64,000 bases of DNA. It comes from AP-15 sp963762575 (GTDB taxonomy: Bacteria > Pseudomonadota > Alphaproteobacteria > ATCC43930 > CGMCC-115725). A program made the translations under genes and the position numbers. Location: assembly GCA_963762575.1 (NCBI GenBank), contig CAVXLL010000021.1, positions 124,001 through 188,000 of the forward strand, read 5' to 3'. A model generated the notes under the pieces. That model did not search any database. It saw only the letters and a list, made by a program, of their open reading frames with translations, and was not told the origin of the DNA. Each line of letters opens with the position of its first letter. Position 1 is the stretch's first letter. Shown piece after piece: positions 17,795-27,445 of this stretch.

Positions 17795-18889
17795 ATGGCG
17801 GACAAGGTTCGGCTGGGGCTGATGGGCGCCAGCGTCAGGGGCACCTGGTCGGCGCGCTCCCATCTGCCGGCGGTGCGGGCCAGTTCGGATGTGGAGTTGA
17901 CGGCAGTGTGCACCACCCGAGCCGAGAGCGCCGAGGCGGCGCGCCGGGCTTGGGGCGCCCGGCTGGCCTTCAACGACTGGCGCGAGATGATCGCCTCGCC
18001 GGAGATCGATGCGGTCGCAATCGTTGTGCGCGTGCCGTCGCACTACCCGCCGACCAAAGCGGCGCTGGAAGCGGGTAAGCACGTCTATTGCGAATGGCCG
18101 CTTGGGCGCACGACCGCGGAGGCCGAGGAAGTGGCGGCATTGGCCAAGGCCAAGGGGCTCGTCACCGCGGTCGGCCTGCAGGCCCGCGTCAACCCAGCCG
18201 TGATGCACATGAAGGAGCTGGTCGAGGCCGGCTTTGTCGGCGAGGTGATGGCCGTCCATGTCAGCCTGATGCGCGAAGGCGTCTTGTCCCGGCGGTCGCA
18301 CCGCACCTGGCAGCGCGACGCCGCGCTCGGCGCCAATACTTTGACCATCGCCAACGGCCACACAGTGGATGCAATGCGCTTCGTCGCCGGCGACTTCGGC
18401 CGGCTATCCGCCGTGGTGGTGACCCAGGCGAAGCAGTGGCTTGACACCGGCACCAGCACATTGCTGGACGTCACCTCACCCGACAATGTGCTGATCAGTG
18501 GCCGGCTGGCGAATAGCGCCGTTGCCTCGGTCCACATCGGCGCTATCCCGTTCGCCGGCAGTGGCTATCGCATGGAAGTCTACGGCCGCGACGGGACCTT
18601 GGTCGCAACGGGCCAGGATTCGCCGCAGTTAAGCGAGGTTTCCCTCCAGGGGGCGAAGGGCGGCAACACGCTCGCGCCAATGCCTGTGCCGCAGCGCTTC
18701 ACCTTCGCCGCACCCGGTACTCCGTCAGGCGAAGCCCTCAACGTCGGCCAAATGTATACGCTGTTCGCGAGGGCGATCCGCGACGGCGAAAGCCACCAGC
18801 CGACCTTCGAGACCGCAGTCGATCTGCACCGGCTTGTCGATGCAATCAAGCAGGCGTCAGACAATGGTCGCGAGGTGACGTTCGGGTAG
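17795..18889 (+). CDS. Gfo/Idh/MocA-family NAD(P)-dependent oxidoreductase
   Basis: The 364-residue protein has the two-domain architecture of the family. The N-terminal Rossmann domain shows GLMGASVRGTWSARSHLPAV and the conserved EKP-like loop here as CEWPLGRTTAEAEE near residue 105. The C-terminal alpha/beta domain contains NTLTIANGHTVDAMRFVAGD, where the His and Asp sit at the usual catalytic positions. AGGGAGGAAG precedes the ATG. These enzymes oxidise or reduce sugars, inositols and their derivatives. It is transcribed away from the MFS transporter, from a common intergenic region. The exact substrate is not apparent. Confidence 0.85.
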   Translation: MADKVRLGLMGASVRGTWSARSHLPAVRASSDVELTAVCTTRAESAEAARRAWGARLAFNDWREMIASPEIDAVAIVVRVPSHYPPTKAALEAGKHVYCEWPLGRTTAEAEEVAALAKAKGLVTAVGLQARVNPAVMHMKELVEAGFVGEVMAVHVSLMREGVLSRRSHRTWQRDAALGANTLTIANGHTVDAMRFVAGDFGRLSAVVVTQAKQWLDTGTSTLLDVTSPDNVLISGRLANSAVASVHIGAIPFAGSGYRMEVYGRDGTLVATGQDSPQLSEVSLQGAKGGNTLAPMPVPQRFTFAAPGTPSGEALNVGQMYTLFARAIRDGESHQPTFETAVDLHRLVDAIKQASDNGREVTFG

Positions 18890-19345
18890 GCAGTCTGGCC
18901 ACGCGCTGGTTGCTGCCGAATGGCCAGCTGCATGACCCGCAAGGATCGATTACGGCTCCGGCTGCAGGCACCGCAGGGCCTCGAAAACCTCAACCGGTCT
19001 TAAGACATCGAACTGACCTACACGTCAAAACGCGATCGAGGACAACGCGTTGACCGCCGCCGAAACGCGTATGGCGATCGAGCACGGCCTTCCAATTGGC
19101 GGCAAGCAGCTGAAAGATCATCTCGAAGCAGTCGGTTAGTTGCGCGGCCGGCTATCCGCCGGTGGGCGTGCGCCCACAAGATCGGCCTGCTATATCGGAG
19201 CATTGCAGGAGGCGCCGGCTGGGCCCAGCATTGAGAGATTCGACCGTTTCTTTACAAGCGACTGGACGTCGGGTTCGGACCTGCGCATGGTGCTGACCTA
19301 AGCCGGGTTTCGCGCTACGGTGTCCCTTCAGACGGGAGAGGCGCG
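18890..19345. other. Intergenic region with a possible gene remnant
   Basis: No intact gene is visible. The plus strand at 19035-19139 reads ALTAAETRMAIEHGLPIGGK and continues to EAVG before a TAG. That composition looks like the C-terminus of a real protein, but it has no start and no family I can name. The rest shows no repeats, terminators or RNA features I can support. Confidence 0.4.
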
Positions 19346-20533
19346 ATGAAGCAGAGCATGCAACGCATTCTTACCACTCATGTCGGCAGCCTGCCGCGGC
19401 CGCCAGATCTGCTGGAAATGATCCAGGCCAAGGAGCGAGGCGAGCCGCTCGACGCAGAGGGCTATGCGCGCCGCGTCAAAAGCGCGGTCGCCGAAGTCGT
19501 GCGCAAGCAGGCCGAAAGCGGCATCGACATCGTCGCAGACGGCGAGATGGGGCGGTTCGGGTTCATCCCCTATGTCAACGAGCGTCTTGCCGGCATCGAG
19601 CCGCGCAAGAGCAGCGGCCGCGGCAGCAATTGGGCCCAATCGCGGGAATATTTGGCGTTTCCAGAATATTACCAATGGGCGTCGCAAATGCCGGGAGCAG
19701 CCGGAAGGACGCCGCCGACGCAATGGGTGTGCACCGGTCCGATCGCCTACCGCGGGCGGGACGCGCTGCAGCGCGACATCGACAATCTGAAGGATGCCCT
19801 TGCCGAAGTGGCCTGCGAGGAAGCCTTCATGCCGGCGGTGTCCCCGGCCAACCTCGCCAACTGGAATACCAATGAATATTACGAAACCGAGGAGGAGTTC
19901 CGTCTCGCCATTGCCGACGTTCTGCACGAGGAGTACCGGGCAATCGTCGATGCCGGACTCGTCCTGCAAGTCGACGATCCGCAGCTGGCGAGCCATTGGG
20001 CGATGCACCCCGAGATCGACCTCGCCGAGTGCCGCAGATGGGCGGGCGCCAGCGTCGAGCTGCTGAACCACGCGCTGCGCGGCATCCCGGCGGAGCGCGT
20101 CCGATATCATACCTGCTACAGCATCAACATGGGCCCGCGCGTGCACGACATGGAATTGAAGCACATTGTCGACATCATGCTTGGAGTGCGGGCCGGCGCC
20201 TATTCTTTCGAGGCGGCCAACCCGCGGCACGAGCACGAGTGGCGCGTCTGGGAAACCGTCAGACTGCCGGAAGGCAAGGCGTTGATCCCAGGCATCGTGA
20301 CCCACGCCTCCAATCTGGTCGAGCATCCCGAAACGGTCGCCCAGCGCATTGCGCGCTTTGCCGGCGCAGTCGGGCGTGAGAACGTGATCGCCGGCGCCGA
20401 TTGCGGGTTCGCCAGCTTTTCAACATCCTGCGAGGTTCATCCCAGCGTCGTCTGGGCCAAATTGGCGGCATTGGCGGAAGGCGCACGCCTGGCGACCGGC
20501 GAGCTGTGGGTCGGCCCTCAGGGCCGCTGCTGA
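19346..20533 (+). CDS. Cobalamin-independent methionine synthase (MetE) C-terminal-domain-like protein
   Basis: The protein is 395 residues, about half of MetE, and corresponds to its catalytic C-terminal barrel only. It opens with ILTTHVGSLPRP, the family hallmark, and keeps the zinc-ligand region: VRYHTCYS (His and Cys) and VIAGADCGFASF (second Cys). ESGIDIVADGEMGRFGF is the conserved second strand. Stand-alone members of this family act as methyl- or C-S-transferring enzymes rather than classical methionine synthases, so I make no substrate claim. GGGAGAGG precedes the ATG. It is followed 35 bases later by the cyclase gene, probably in a separate transcript. Confidence 0.85.
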   Translation: MKQSMQRILTTHVGSLPRPPDLLEMIQAKERGEPLDAEGYARRVKSAVAEVVRKQAESGIDIVADGEMGRFGFIPYVNERLAGIEPRKSSGRGSNWAQSREYLAFPEYYQWASQMPGAAGRTPPTQWVCTGPIAYRGRDALQRDIDNLKDALAEVACEEAFMPAVSPANLANWNTNEYYETEEEFRLAIADVLHEEYRAIVDAGLVLQVDDPQLASHWAMHPEIDLAECRRWAGASVELLNHALRGIPAERVRYHTCYSINMGPRVHDMELKHIVDIMLGVRAGAYSFEAANPRHEHEWRVWETVRLPEGKALIPGIVTHASNLVEHPETVAQRIARFAGAVGRENVIAGADCGFASFSTSCEVHPSVVWAKLAALAEGARLATGELWVGPQGRC

Positions 20534-20568
20534 CCATGCGAAGGACCGGCGGCGGATAGGAGTCCGGA

Positions 20569-23500
20569 ATGACGTGCTCTCGATGCGGGGCCGACTGCCC
20601 CGCCGGCATGAAATTCTGCGGGCAGTGCGGGGCGCCGCTGGGTTCCACCTGCCCGTCCTGCCGCGCCGCCAACCCTCCCGGACAAAAATTCTGCGGGCAG
20701 TGCGGCACCTCGCTCGATCCGCCGGGTTTCCAGGAATCGGCCGCCCCGACGCCTTATGTGCCGAAGCCCCGGGCTCAGGGGGCCGTCGGCACTCTTCCCG
20801 GCGAAATCAAACAAGTTACCGTCCTCTTTTGCGACATCGTCAACTCGACCCCGCTCACCGAGCGGCTCGGGGCCGAGGGGATGCGCGACCTCGTCCATGC
20901 CTTTCTCGAGGCGAGCCTGGCGGAGGTGCACCGGTATGGCGGCACGGCGCCACAATTCACCGGCGACGGGTTCATGGCCCTGTTCGGGGCGCCGCTCACT
21001 CAGGAAGACCACGTAAGGCGCGCGTTATTGGCGGCCCTTGCCGTACGACGGGCGCTCCTCGAAGGCGAGGCGGCGGCCGACCCCGAGCTGTTCGCTCTGA
21101 CGGTTCGAATTGGCATTCACACGGGCCCGGTCGTCTTCGGCCCGGTCGCCGATAATCTGGCGATGGACTACACGGTGATCGGCGATACGGCCAATGTAGC
21201 GGCCCGGCTCCAGCAAGCCGCCGAGCCGGGAACGATCCTCCTGAGCGAAGCGACCTGCCGGCTGGCGGAAGGGTACGCGCGGGTCGAGCCGGTCGGACCG
21301 CTCATTCTCAAGGGCAAGGCCGAGCCGATCCCGGCTTTTCGTTTGCTCGGTGTGTCGCATCGCCGCTCCGGGCTGCGCGAGTCCCCGTCGCCGCGTACGG
21401 CGGTTTTTGTCGATCGCGAGAGCGAGTTCGCGATCCTGAACAATTTTCTTCGCCAGGTCGAAAACGGGCACGGCCAAGCCGTCGGCCTCGTCGGGGAGCC
21501 CGGCATCGGCAAATCTAGGCTGCTCGCCGAGTTCCGCCGGCAGATCGCCGACGAACGCGCGACCTGGGTCGAAGGACGATGCCTGTCCTATGGCACCGCG
21601 ATCCCCTACTTGCTGGCGCTCGATGTTTTGCGCAGCAACTGTGGGATTCTCGAAGCGGATACCCCCGACATCGTCGCCGAGAAAGTCCACGCGGGTCTTC
21701 GCGAGGTCGGGATGGATCCGGACGAGGATGGGCTGGTCCTGCTTCATCTGCTGGAAATCAAGGAGGTCGCCGGCTCGCCGGCGCTCGCCAATCCCGAAGC
21801 GGTCAAAGGCAAAGCTTTTGAAACCCTCCGGCAACTCACGGTAAGGGGCAGTTACCGGCGTCCGCTCATTCTGGTGCTCGAGGACCTCCATTGGGTCGAC
21901 AAGACATCGGAGGAGTTCCTCGGCTTTCTTGCGGAAAATCTTCGCGACGTCCGGATGCTGCTGCTTGCCACTTACCGGCCCGGCTATCGGCCGCCGTGGA
22001 TCGACAAGTCCTATGCGGGGCAGACCCCGCTGCAGCCGTTGTCCCGGGACGACAGCGTCCAAATGGTTCGCTCGGTGCTTCGGGTGGACAATCTGATCGA
22101 CCTGGTCACGCAGGAGATTGTCGCCAAAGCCGACGGCAACCCGTTTTTCCTCGAGCAACTGGCATTGCACGCCGGCGAGGCGAGGGATCTGCGCTCGGAC
22201 CTCATGGTTCCGAACACGATCCACGATGTCGTGATGGCGCGGATCGACCGGTTGCCGGACGAAACCAAACGGCTTCTCCAAACCGCCGCGGTGATCGGCC
22301 GGGAATTTCCGCTGCGCCTACTGAAGGCCGTGTGGAACGGCCCCGGCTCGGTCGAAGACCAGCTGCGCGAACTGATCCGTCTCGAGTTCGTCTACGAGCG
22401 CGTCGAGACCGAGGGGATGGTCTACGTGTTTCGCCACGCGCTGACGCAGGAAACCGCCTATGGCAGCCTGCTCGAACGGCATCGCCGTACCTATCACGGC
22501 GCCGTCGGACGTGCGCTCGAGGAACTCTACAGGGGCCGTACTGATGAAGTTTCGGAACTCCTGGCATTGCATTTCGGCCGCAGCAACGAGGCGGAAAAGT
22601 CGGTCGATTACGCGATCCTGGCCGCCGAAAAATCACAGCGCCGCTGGGCCAACAATGAAGCGCTGACTTATTTCAATGGCGCCATTCACCGCCTCGACCT
22701 TATGGCGGACACGGGGCCCAACCGGATGCGCCGTGTCGATGCCGTGATCAAGCAGGCAGAGGTCAAATTCGCTCTCGGCCAGCACGCCGACCACATCGCG
22801 GCCCTCGATCGAATACATGCACTCGTCGAGCAGAGCGAAGATCCGCGCCGCCGCGCAACGTGGCACTATTGGCGCGGCTTCTTGGGGATACTGACCGGAG
22901 GCGAAGTCGAGATCGCCATCGATAATAGCCTGCAGGCGGTGGCCATCGCGTCGGCCGCCGGTCTCGATGAAATCAGAGCCTATGCCGAATCCTCGCTGGC
23001 TCAGATCTATATGATCGCTGGCAGCCTGCGCGAGGCGATCGAAGTCGGCGAGCGCGCTCTCCGCACTTTCGAGACACGCGGCAATCTGTGGGGGGCGTTC
23101 CGCACGATCTGCCAAATACAGCCGGCGGCGCTCGCACTCGGCGAATGGGAGACGAGCCTTGATTATTGCCGCCGTGTCCTCGAACATGGCAAGACGCTCG
23201 ATGACCTCCGCATCAAGGTGGTGGGCCTGTGGCGCACGGGTGCCGTGCACGTTTATCGCGCCGATGCCAAGCAAGGCATACAATTTTGTGACGAGGCGCT
23301 AGCCCTCGGAGCGCTGCCGTTCGATGCCGCGATGGCGAAGGCGGTACGAGGCTACGGTGAAATCAAGTTGGGACAGCTTGATGCCGGAATCGCCGATCTG
23401 AGTGCAGCTGTCGGTTGGTTCGAGAATTTTCGCCTGCGCTATACCTATGCGCGCTACGCCGTATGGCTCGCCGAAGGCTATCTCCGCCACGGCGATCGCG

Positions 23501-23847
23501 ATGCCGCCCGAGCCTTGATCGAAGACGTGCTGCAGACCTGCCGGAGCACCGGCTACCTCCAGCTGGAGGGTGTGGCCTGCTGGCTGATGGGCGAGTACTT
23601 GGCGTCCGAGGCCCCGGCTTCTGCCGAGCCCTATGTCGAGACCGCGATGGAGATCCTAGAGCGCATCGGCGCGCGTAAAGATCTCGCGCGGGCCCTGGTG
23701 ACACGCGCCGCACTCCGCCAGGCTGCCGGAGACGTCGCGGCGGCTCGACAGCTGCTCGACGGGGCCAATGCCATTTTCCGGGCGCTAGGCACCCTCGATG
23801 AGCCCGCACTGGTTGTATCCCTCAGCCGGACCGTAACATCATCATAA
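20569..23847 (+). CDS. Zinc ribbon - class III adenylate/guanylate cyclase - AAA ATPase - TPR protein
   Basis: This 1092-residue multidomain regulator begins with two CxxC...CGQC zinc ribbons (residues 3-21 and 28-46). A class III nucleotide cyclase domain follows (about 80-260): metal Asp in LFCDIVNST (D89), FTGDGFMALFG (D133), and the substrate/transition-state region YTVIGDTANVAARLQ (201-215). An AAA/STAND-type ATPase comes next, with P-loop GEPGIGKSRLL near 308 and Walker B LVLEDLHWVD near 433. The last 450 residues are helical TPR-like repeats. The cyclase residues look complete, so it may make cAMP in response to a signal bound by the TPR/STAND part. The ATG follows TAGGAGTCCGGA. The family is common in rhizobia and mycobacteria; no regulated target is adjacent. 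Confidence 0.88.
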   Translation: MTCSRCGADCPAGMKFCGQCGAPLGSTCPSCRAANPPGQKFCGQCGTSLDPPGFQESAAPTPYVPKPRAQGAVGTLPGEIKQVTVLFCDIVNSTPLTERLGAEGMRDLVHAFLEASLAEVHRYGGTAPQFTGDGFMALFGAPLTQEDHVRRALLAALAVRRALLEGEAAADPELFALTVRIGIHTGPVVFGPVADNLAMDYTVIGDTANVAARLQQAAEPGTILLSEATCRLAEGYARVEPVGPLILKGKAEPIPAFRLLGVSHRRSGLRESPSPRTAVFVDRESEFAILNNFLRQVENGHGQAVGLVGEPGIGKSRLLAEFRRQIADERATWVEGRCLSYGTAIPYLLALDVLRSNCGILEADTPDIVAEKVHAGLREVGMDPDEDGLVLLHLLEIKEVAGSPALANPEAVKGKAFETLRQLTVRGSYRRPLILVLEDLHWVDKTSEEFLGFLAENLRDVRMLLLATYRPGYRPPWIDKSYAGQTPLQPLSRDDSVQMVRSVLRVDNLIDLVTQEIVAKADGNPFFLEQLALHAGEARDLRSDLMVPNTIHDVVMARIDRLPDETKRLLQTAAVIGREFPLRLLKAVWNGPGSVEDQLRELIRLEFVYERVETEGMVYVFRHALTQETAYGSLLERHRRTYHGAVGRALEELYRGRTDEVSELLALHFGRSNEAEKSVDYAILAAEKSQRRWANNEALTYFNGAIHRLDLMADTGPNRMRRVDAVIKQAEVKFALGQHADHIAALDRIHALVEQSEDPRRRATWHYWRGFLGILTGGEVEIAIDNSLQAVAIASAAGLDEIRAYAESSLAQIYMIAGSLREAIEVGERALRTFETRGNLWGAFRTICQIQPAALALGEWETSLDYCRRVLEHGKTLDDLRIKVVGLWRTGAVHVYRADAKQGIQFCDEALALGALPFDAAMAKAVRGYGEIKLGQLDAGIADLSAAVGWFENFRLRYTYARYAVWLAEGYLRHGDRDAARALIEDVLQTCRSTGYLQLEGVACWLMGEYLASEAPASAEPYVETAMEILERIGARKDLARALVTRAALRQAAGDVAAARQLLDGANAIFRALGTLDEPALVVSLSRTVTSS

Positions 23848-24124
23848 GGTTCGTCACTGCCTCAAGACGCGAGCGGCAGAGCAGAGTGCTTGCTGAACAC
23901 GCGTGCTTTCGGCCAGGTTCGAGAACCGCGGAGACGAGAGATGCGTTTTTTTCCGAATACGGGGACTGTGGGGTCCTCGCGCGAAAACGTTAGCGGTTTT
24001 GAGCCCTCCTCTGCTAAGCTACTCCGAGTTTAGGGCCACCAGGACGGTAAAGCCTCAGAACGGCCGATCGAAACAATGATCAGAGGGCCAAAAGGCCACG
24101 ATCGTAGGCAACGGGAGGATATTG

Positions 24125-25255
24125 ATGAGAGTCAGTGCTCTGCTAATTGATATCGCAGTCGTCTGCTTCTTCGCAGTCGCATGCGGGCCGATCTCGACCC
24201 AGTATCCGGTGGCAAGTTCACCGGCTCCGGCGCTAACCTGCGATCGCAACTCCAGCGGAAGTGATTTCGTCACCGCTAGGGTTTCTAAGCTCTCGGCCAG
24301 CTTTGATCCCACGAAGGGGATGCCACCTATTCCGGGAGATATTCACGGAAGCGTTACGCCGGCAGATCCGTATTGGAGCGATCTTGTCGCCGCCTTCACT
24401 GCGGCCACTCCTACCTTTAAAGACAAGCTGTGCAGCCTGAATGGAGTCTTCATCGTTGAAAGCACTTGCGATCAGACTGCTTGTCAAAATGCCGATGTAA
24501 TCAATCATTCCTGGGGATTTCGGCAGCAAGCCTCGTCACCTCAAAGATATGTCGCCACCTCGGCAAGCCTGTGGCAGGGTGGGTCGGCTCCGAAATTTAT
24601 TGCCTACGAGAAAATGCGGCTTATGGCCGTATTGCAGGCACTCGATCCGATTAATGGGGCGAACTGGTTCGAACTACCCAATTTACAACCTCAATTTAAG
24701 TCGGCGTCTCCTGACACGACCGTAATGACAGTACTCGCCGTCCTTGCTCATGAATACGGGCATGTACTCTGGTACGATGAATTCGTCGTAAATCCTAATG
24801 GCACCCCTAATCCGGGTGGCGCCGCCTATATTCAACCCAGCAGCGCTTTATTTTGCAGCGGCGGATTCTATACCCCAAATTCCTGGGGTCCCGGTAATGA
24901 TAGCATCCGCGTGCCCTCCACAAGATGGATCGAATTTGGTCAGCGATTCCCAGACCAGAGGCACGATCCCGATCTTTCGGGTTTCCTTCGGACGGATTTA
25001 TCTCAAGGTAATTTCGCCAATGCAGCTAAGGACCTAAATGCCATTTTCCTAAATGGGAATTTGGCAGGGACACTGGCATCGTTTTCGGCAATCGAAGACT
25101 TTGTCGAGACTTTTGAATGGTTCCAGCTCACAAACGCCAGTCCACCGCTGACGGATTTGGCTATCCAAATCGATAGCCTCCCTCTGGTTAACATAGTTCG
25201 GTGGATCGCTAGCAAGCCAGGGGTAATACGAAAAATGGCTTGTTTTTCTTCGTAG
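24125..25255 (+). CDS. Putative lipoprotein zinc metalloprotease (HExxH)
   Basis: The 376-residue protein starts at an ATG behind GGGAGGATATTG. The N-terminus is a lipoprotein signal, IAVVCFFAVAC, so the mature protein is probably lipid-anchored at residue 20. Near residue 209 stands VLAHEYGHVLWYDEF, an HExxH zincin motif. A downstream acidic helix (AIEDFVETFEWF, near 325) could supply a third ligand. Six Cys in the mature part suggest disulfides. I recognise no named family. The gene is visibly richer in A+T than its neighbours and its codon use is less GC-biased, a sign of transfer. It is monocistronic, with 270 bp of unassigned sequence in front. Confidence 0.6.
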   Translation: MRVSALLIDIAVVCFFAVACGPISTQYPVASSPAPALTCDRNSSGSDFVTARVSKLSASFDPTKGMPPIPGDIHGSVTPADPYWSDLVAAFTAATPTFKDKLCSLNGVFIVESTCDQTACQNADVINHSWGFRQQASSPQRYVATSASLWQGGSAPKFIAYEKMRLMAVLQALDPINGANWFELPNLQPQFKSASPDTTVMTVLAVLAHEYGHVLWYDEFVVNPNGTPNPGGAAYIQPSSALFCSGGFYTPNSWGPGNDSIRVPSTRWIEFGQRFPDQRHDPDLSGFLRTDLSQGNFANAAKDLNAIFLNGNLAGTLASFSAIEDFVETFEWFQLTNASPPLTDLAIQIDSLPLVNIVRWIASKPGVIRKMACFSS

Positions 25256-25463
25256 GTCGCTGCCGTCTTAGTTCAAACGGGCGAAATCGGGGCACGGAAT
25301 CCGAGACGCTGAGCCTATCGCGGACTTGCGACGGCCTATGAACCTCTTTGTGCGGCCTGCTGGAACCGCCTCAAAGAATTGTTCGATTCCGTGAAGATTG
25401 TAAGGCGCCAGACCCGGTTAATCGAGCGGACCTGGTGCTCGGGTCCAGGTCGCCCCAACCCGC

Positions 25464-26201
25464 TCAGGGCTTACTAAGCCGCTGGGTTGCTGCGGCTTTG
25501 TGGTAGCCCGTGTCGTGGAAATGATAGGAAACCGTCACCGGCGTAACGCCAGCCCTATGATGCGCGCAGATCGCTGCGATCATCTCTAGCGCGTCGGCGC
25601 GCTTCTGATCGATCTGCCCGCCGCGCAGCCAAGCCGCGAGATCAGCAAGCGGTATTGGTGACACTCCGCGGTCGGCGGCGAGGTGTAGGATCCTCTCCCA
25701 GCTGCACTCCTTGTAAAACAGCATCTTGCCGATCTCAGTTAGGCGTACGGCAACCGACGAATTGAGGACGCCCTCGGCGATCGCCTTGCCGAGAGTGGCG
25801 CGGATATTGACCATCGCCTCGGTCACGGCGGGATAGCCCAGTTCTTCGGGGCCGTGCAGCACGGCGACCTCGTCGTCATCGGTGAGGATGCCGTCGCGAT
25901 AGGCGGTGAAGATGCGGCCGATGCCGACCATGCCGAATGGATGAAGCTCGGCGGCGCGCAATGCGCCGATGCTGGCGCTGCCATAGACATGGATCCCCTG
26001 TGTCATCGCCCACAAGATCTCCTTGTGCCAGACCGTGGGCGTCACCTCGAAATAGCCGTCGATAATGCCAATGATTTCCGGGCGGGCGAGCGCGGCCTCG
26101 TAGAACTCGCCTTGCTTGACCGGCGGGCGCCATTGGAGCGCCGGATCAACGGGCCGGAAAGCCGGGGGCAACGAGGGGCCGGCGAAGATGACGGCTCTCA
26201 T
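25464..26201 (-). CDS. TfuA-like protein
   Basis: The 245-residue protein is a stand-alone TfuA domain, named after a trifolitoxin biosynthesis protein. Conserved blocks are VIFAGPSL, VKQGEFYEAALARP, IIGIIDGYFE, VWHKEILWAM, GSASIGALRAAEL and GPEELGYPAVTEAMVNIRAT. TfuA partners of YcaO enzymes take part in peptide thioamidation, for example in methanogens on McrA. Its start overlaps the stop of the YcaO gene by four bases (ATGA), so the two are made together. It is the last gene of the operon. In bacteria the target of YcaO-TfuA pairs is mostly unknown, and no obvious RiPP precursor lies downstream. Confidence 0.88.
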   Translation of the reverse strand: MRAVIFAGPSLPPAFRPVDPALQWRPPVKQGEFYEAALARPEIIGIIDGYFEVTPTVWHKEILWAMTQGIHVYGSASIGALRAAELHPFGMVGIGRIFTAYRDGILTDDDEVAVLHGPEELGYPAVTEAMVNIRATLGKAIAEGVLNSSVAVRLTEIGKMLFYKECSWERILHLAADRGVSPIPLADLAAWLRGGQIDQKRADALEMIAAICAHHRAGVTPVTVSYHFHDTGYHKAAATQRLSKP

Positions 26202-27445
26202 CGTGATGACGCCGCAACTCGGTGCGCGCGCGGGCAGGGAGTGTAGTGCGGGTGCCTGATGTCTCCCTCGAGATCCGGGATTACGACTCTGACGACCGGG
26301 ATCTCGAAATCCGGGCGGGTCAGATCGACGGCGACAGCTCGCGATAAGCCTGCGGAGCCTAGGCGTTCCAGCTCCCAGTGGAGATCCTGGCGCAAGTCAT
26401 TGGCAGCGAAGCTCGGGACGTCGTGGAACGAATGGGGCGCGGTCTCCTCGCGCAACGCGTCGAGCAGCGCGTCCAAGAGATCGGCATTTGGCGGCTCCTC
26501 GTATTCGGCCGGCAACAGATCGTCGCGGATACCCGCGATATAAGTGAGGCGGGTCTGTGCCGCCTCGGCCAATGCCCGGGCGAGCGCGATTGCCCGATCG
26601 GGATGACATCCCGCACCGTGGAATTCGCGCAGCTGGCGCGGCTGGCCCGCGGACAGGTCGCGAATGTCGCAGAGGAAGGCGGCAATGCCGATCTCCGTCG
26701 TGACGTTCCACAGTCGAACGTCAATGCCGGCCTCGTTATATTTGGCCAACAGAACTCGGCAGTCCGGGTCATCGATGGAGGCAATGTCGAGAGCCCGCTG
26801 CGCCCTTGCGCGAATGCCCGAGGCGCTCCACAGGGCGACTGCATCGCGCTCGACGAGCTCGCAGACTGCCGAACTGATCGCCTCGACCAGGTGATTGCCG
26901 GACGCCAGCCCATTGGAGCCGGCGAGAAAATAGCCGTCGAGCGGCTGCGTATAGTCGGTGTGGACGATCTCGGCCGGCACCCAGCAGGGCTCTTGCTTTA
27001 GAAGGTCGAACCCCTCCAGCCAAAGGATCGTGGCATCGGCGTCGAAGGTTCGGCCTGTCGTGCACAATGCGGTGGGATCGACGACGGCGCAATCGGCAGC
27101 AAGCTCGCGATAAGTGGCGCGCCGCCCCTCCGCAATCTCCTCGGCGTGGAAACCTTCGATCGCCTCCATCAACGCCGAGACCATTGCCTGCGTCAGGTCC
27201 AAACCCTTGCCCTGGGAGACCGAGACCGAGCGCGAATTGGGGCGCACGGCGACGGCGACCGGGATGCCGATATGGTCGAGGCCGGTGATATTGCCGAGCC
27301 GTGTAATCCCCATCCGCGACCCGAAGGGCCGGAACCGGGCCAGGGTTTCCGACGGTGCGATCAACCGGTGAGTGCCGTGCCGAAACGCCTTCGGTAAAGC
27401 GGTCTCGGCAGTGGCACTCTTGCCGGGAAGACTTGCGGGCCTCAC
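26198..27445 (-). CDS. YcaO-domain ATP-dependent cyclodehydratase/thioamidation enzyme
   Basis: This 415-residue YcaO protein keeps the ATP-binding signature residues. These are the SxGKG loop (S77-Q-G-K-G81), the two Glu of ALMEAIEGFHAEE (E94, E97), the ExxxERD block VCELVERDAVALW (Glu about 196-199) and the late GAGCHPDRAIALARALAEAA helix. YcaO enzymes phosphorylate a peptide-backbone amide to make azolines, or thioamides when paired with TfuA. There is no fused E1-like domain and no PxPxP tail. It overlaps the secreted-protein gene upstream and the tfuA gene downstream by four bases each. A thioamidation role is inferred from the TfuA partner. Confidence 0.9.
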   Translation of the reverse strand: MRPASLPGKSATAETALPKAFRHGTHRLIAPSETLARFRPFGSRMGITRLGNITGLDHIGIPVAVAVRPNSRSVSVSQGKGLDLTQAMVSALMEAIEGFHAEEIAEGRRATYRELAADCAVVDPTALCTTGRTFDADATILWLEGFDLLKQEPCWVPAEIVHTDYTQPLDGYFLAGSNGLASGNHLVEAISSAVCELVERDAVALWSASGIRARAQRALDIASIDDPDCRVLLAKYNEAGIDVRLWNVTTEIGIAAFLCDIRDLSAGQPRQLREFHGAGCHPDRAIALARALAEAAQTRLTYIAGIRDDLLPAEYEEPPNADLLDALLDALREETAPHSFHDVPSFAANDLRQDLHWELERLGSAGLSRAVAVDLTRPDFEIPVVRVVIPDLEGDIRHPHYTPCPRAHRVAASSR

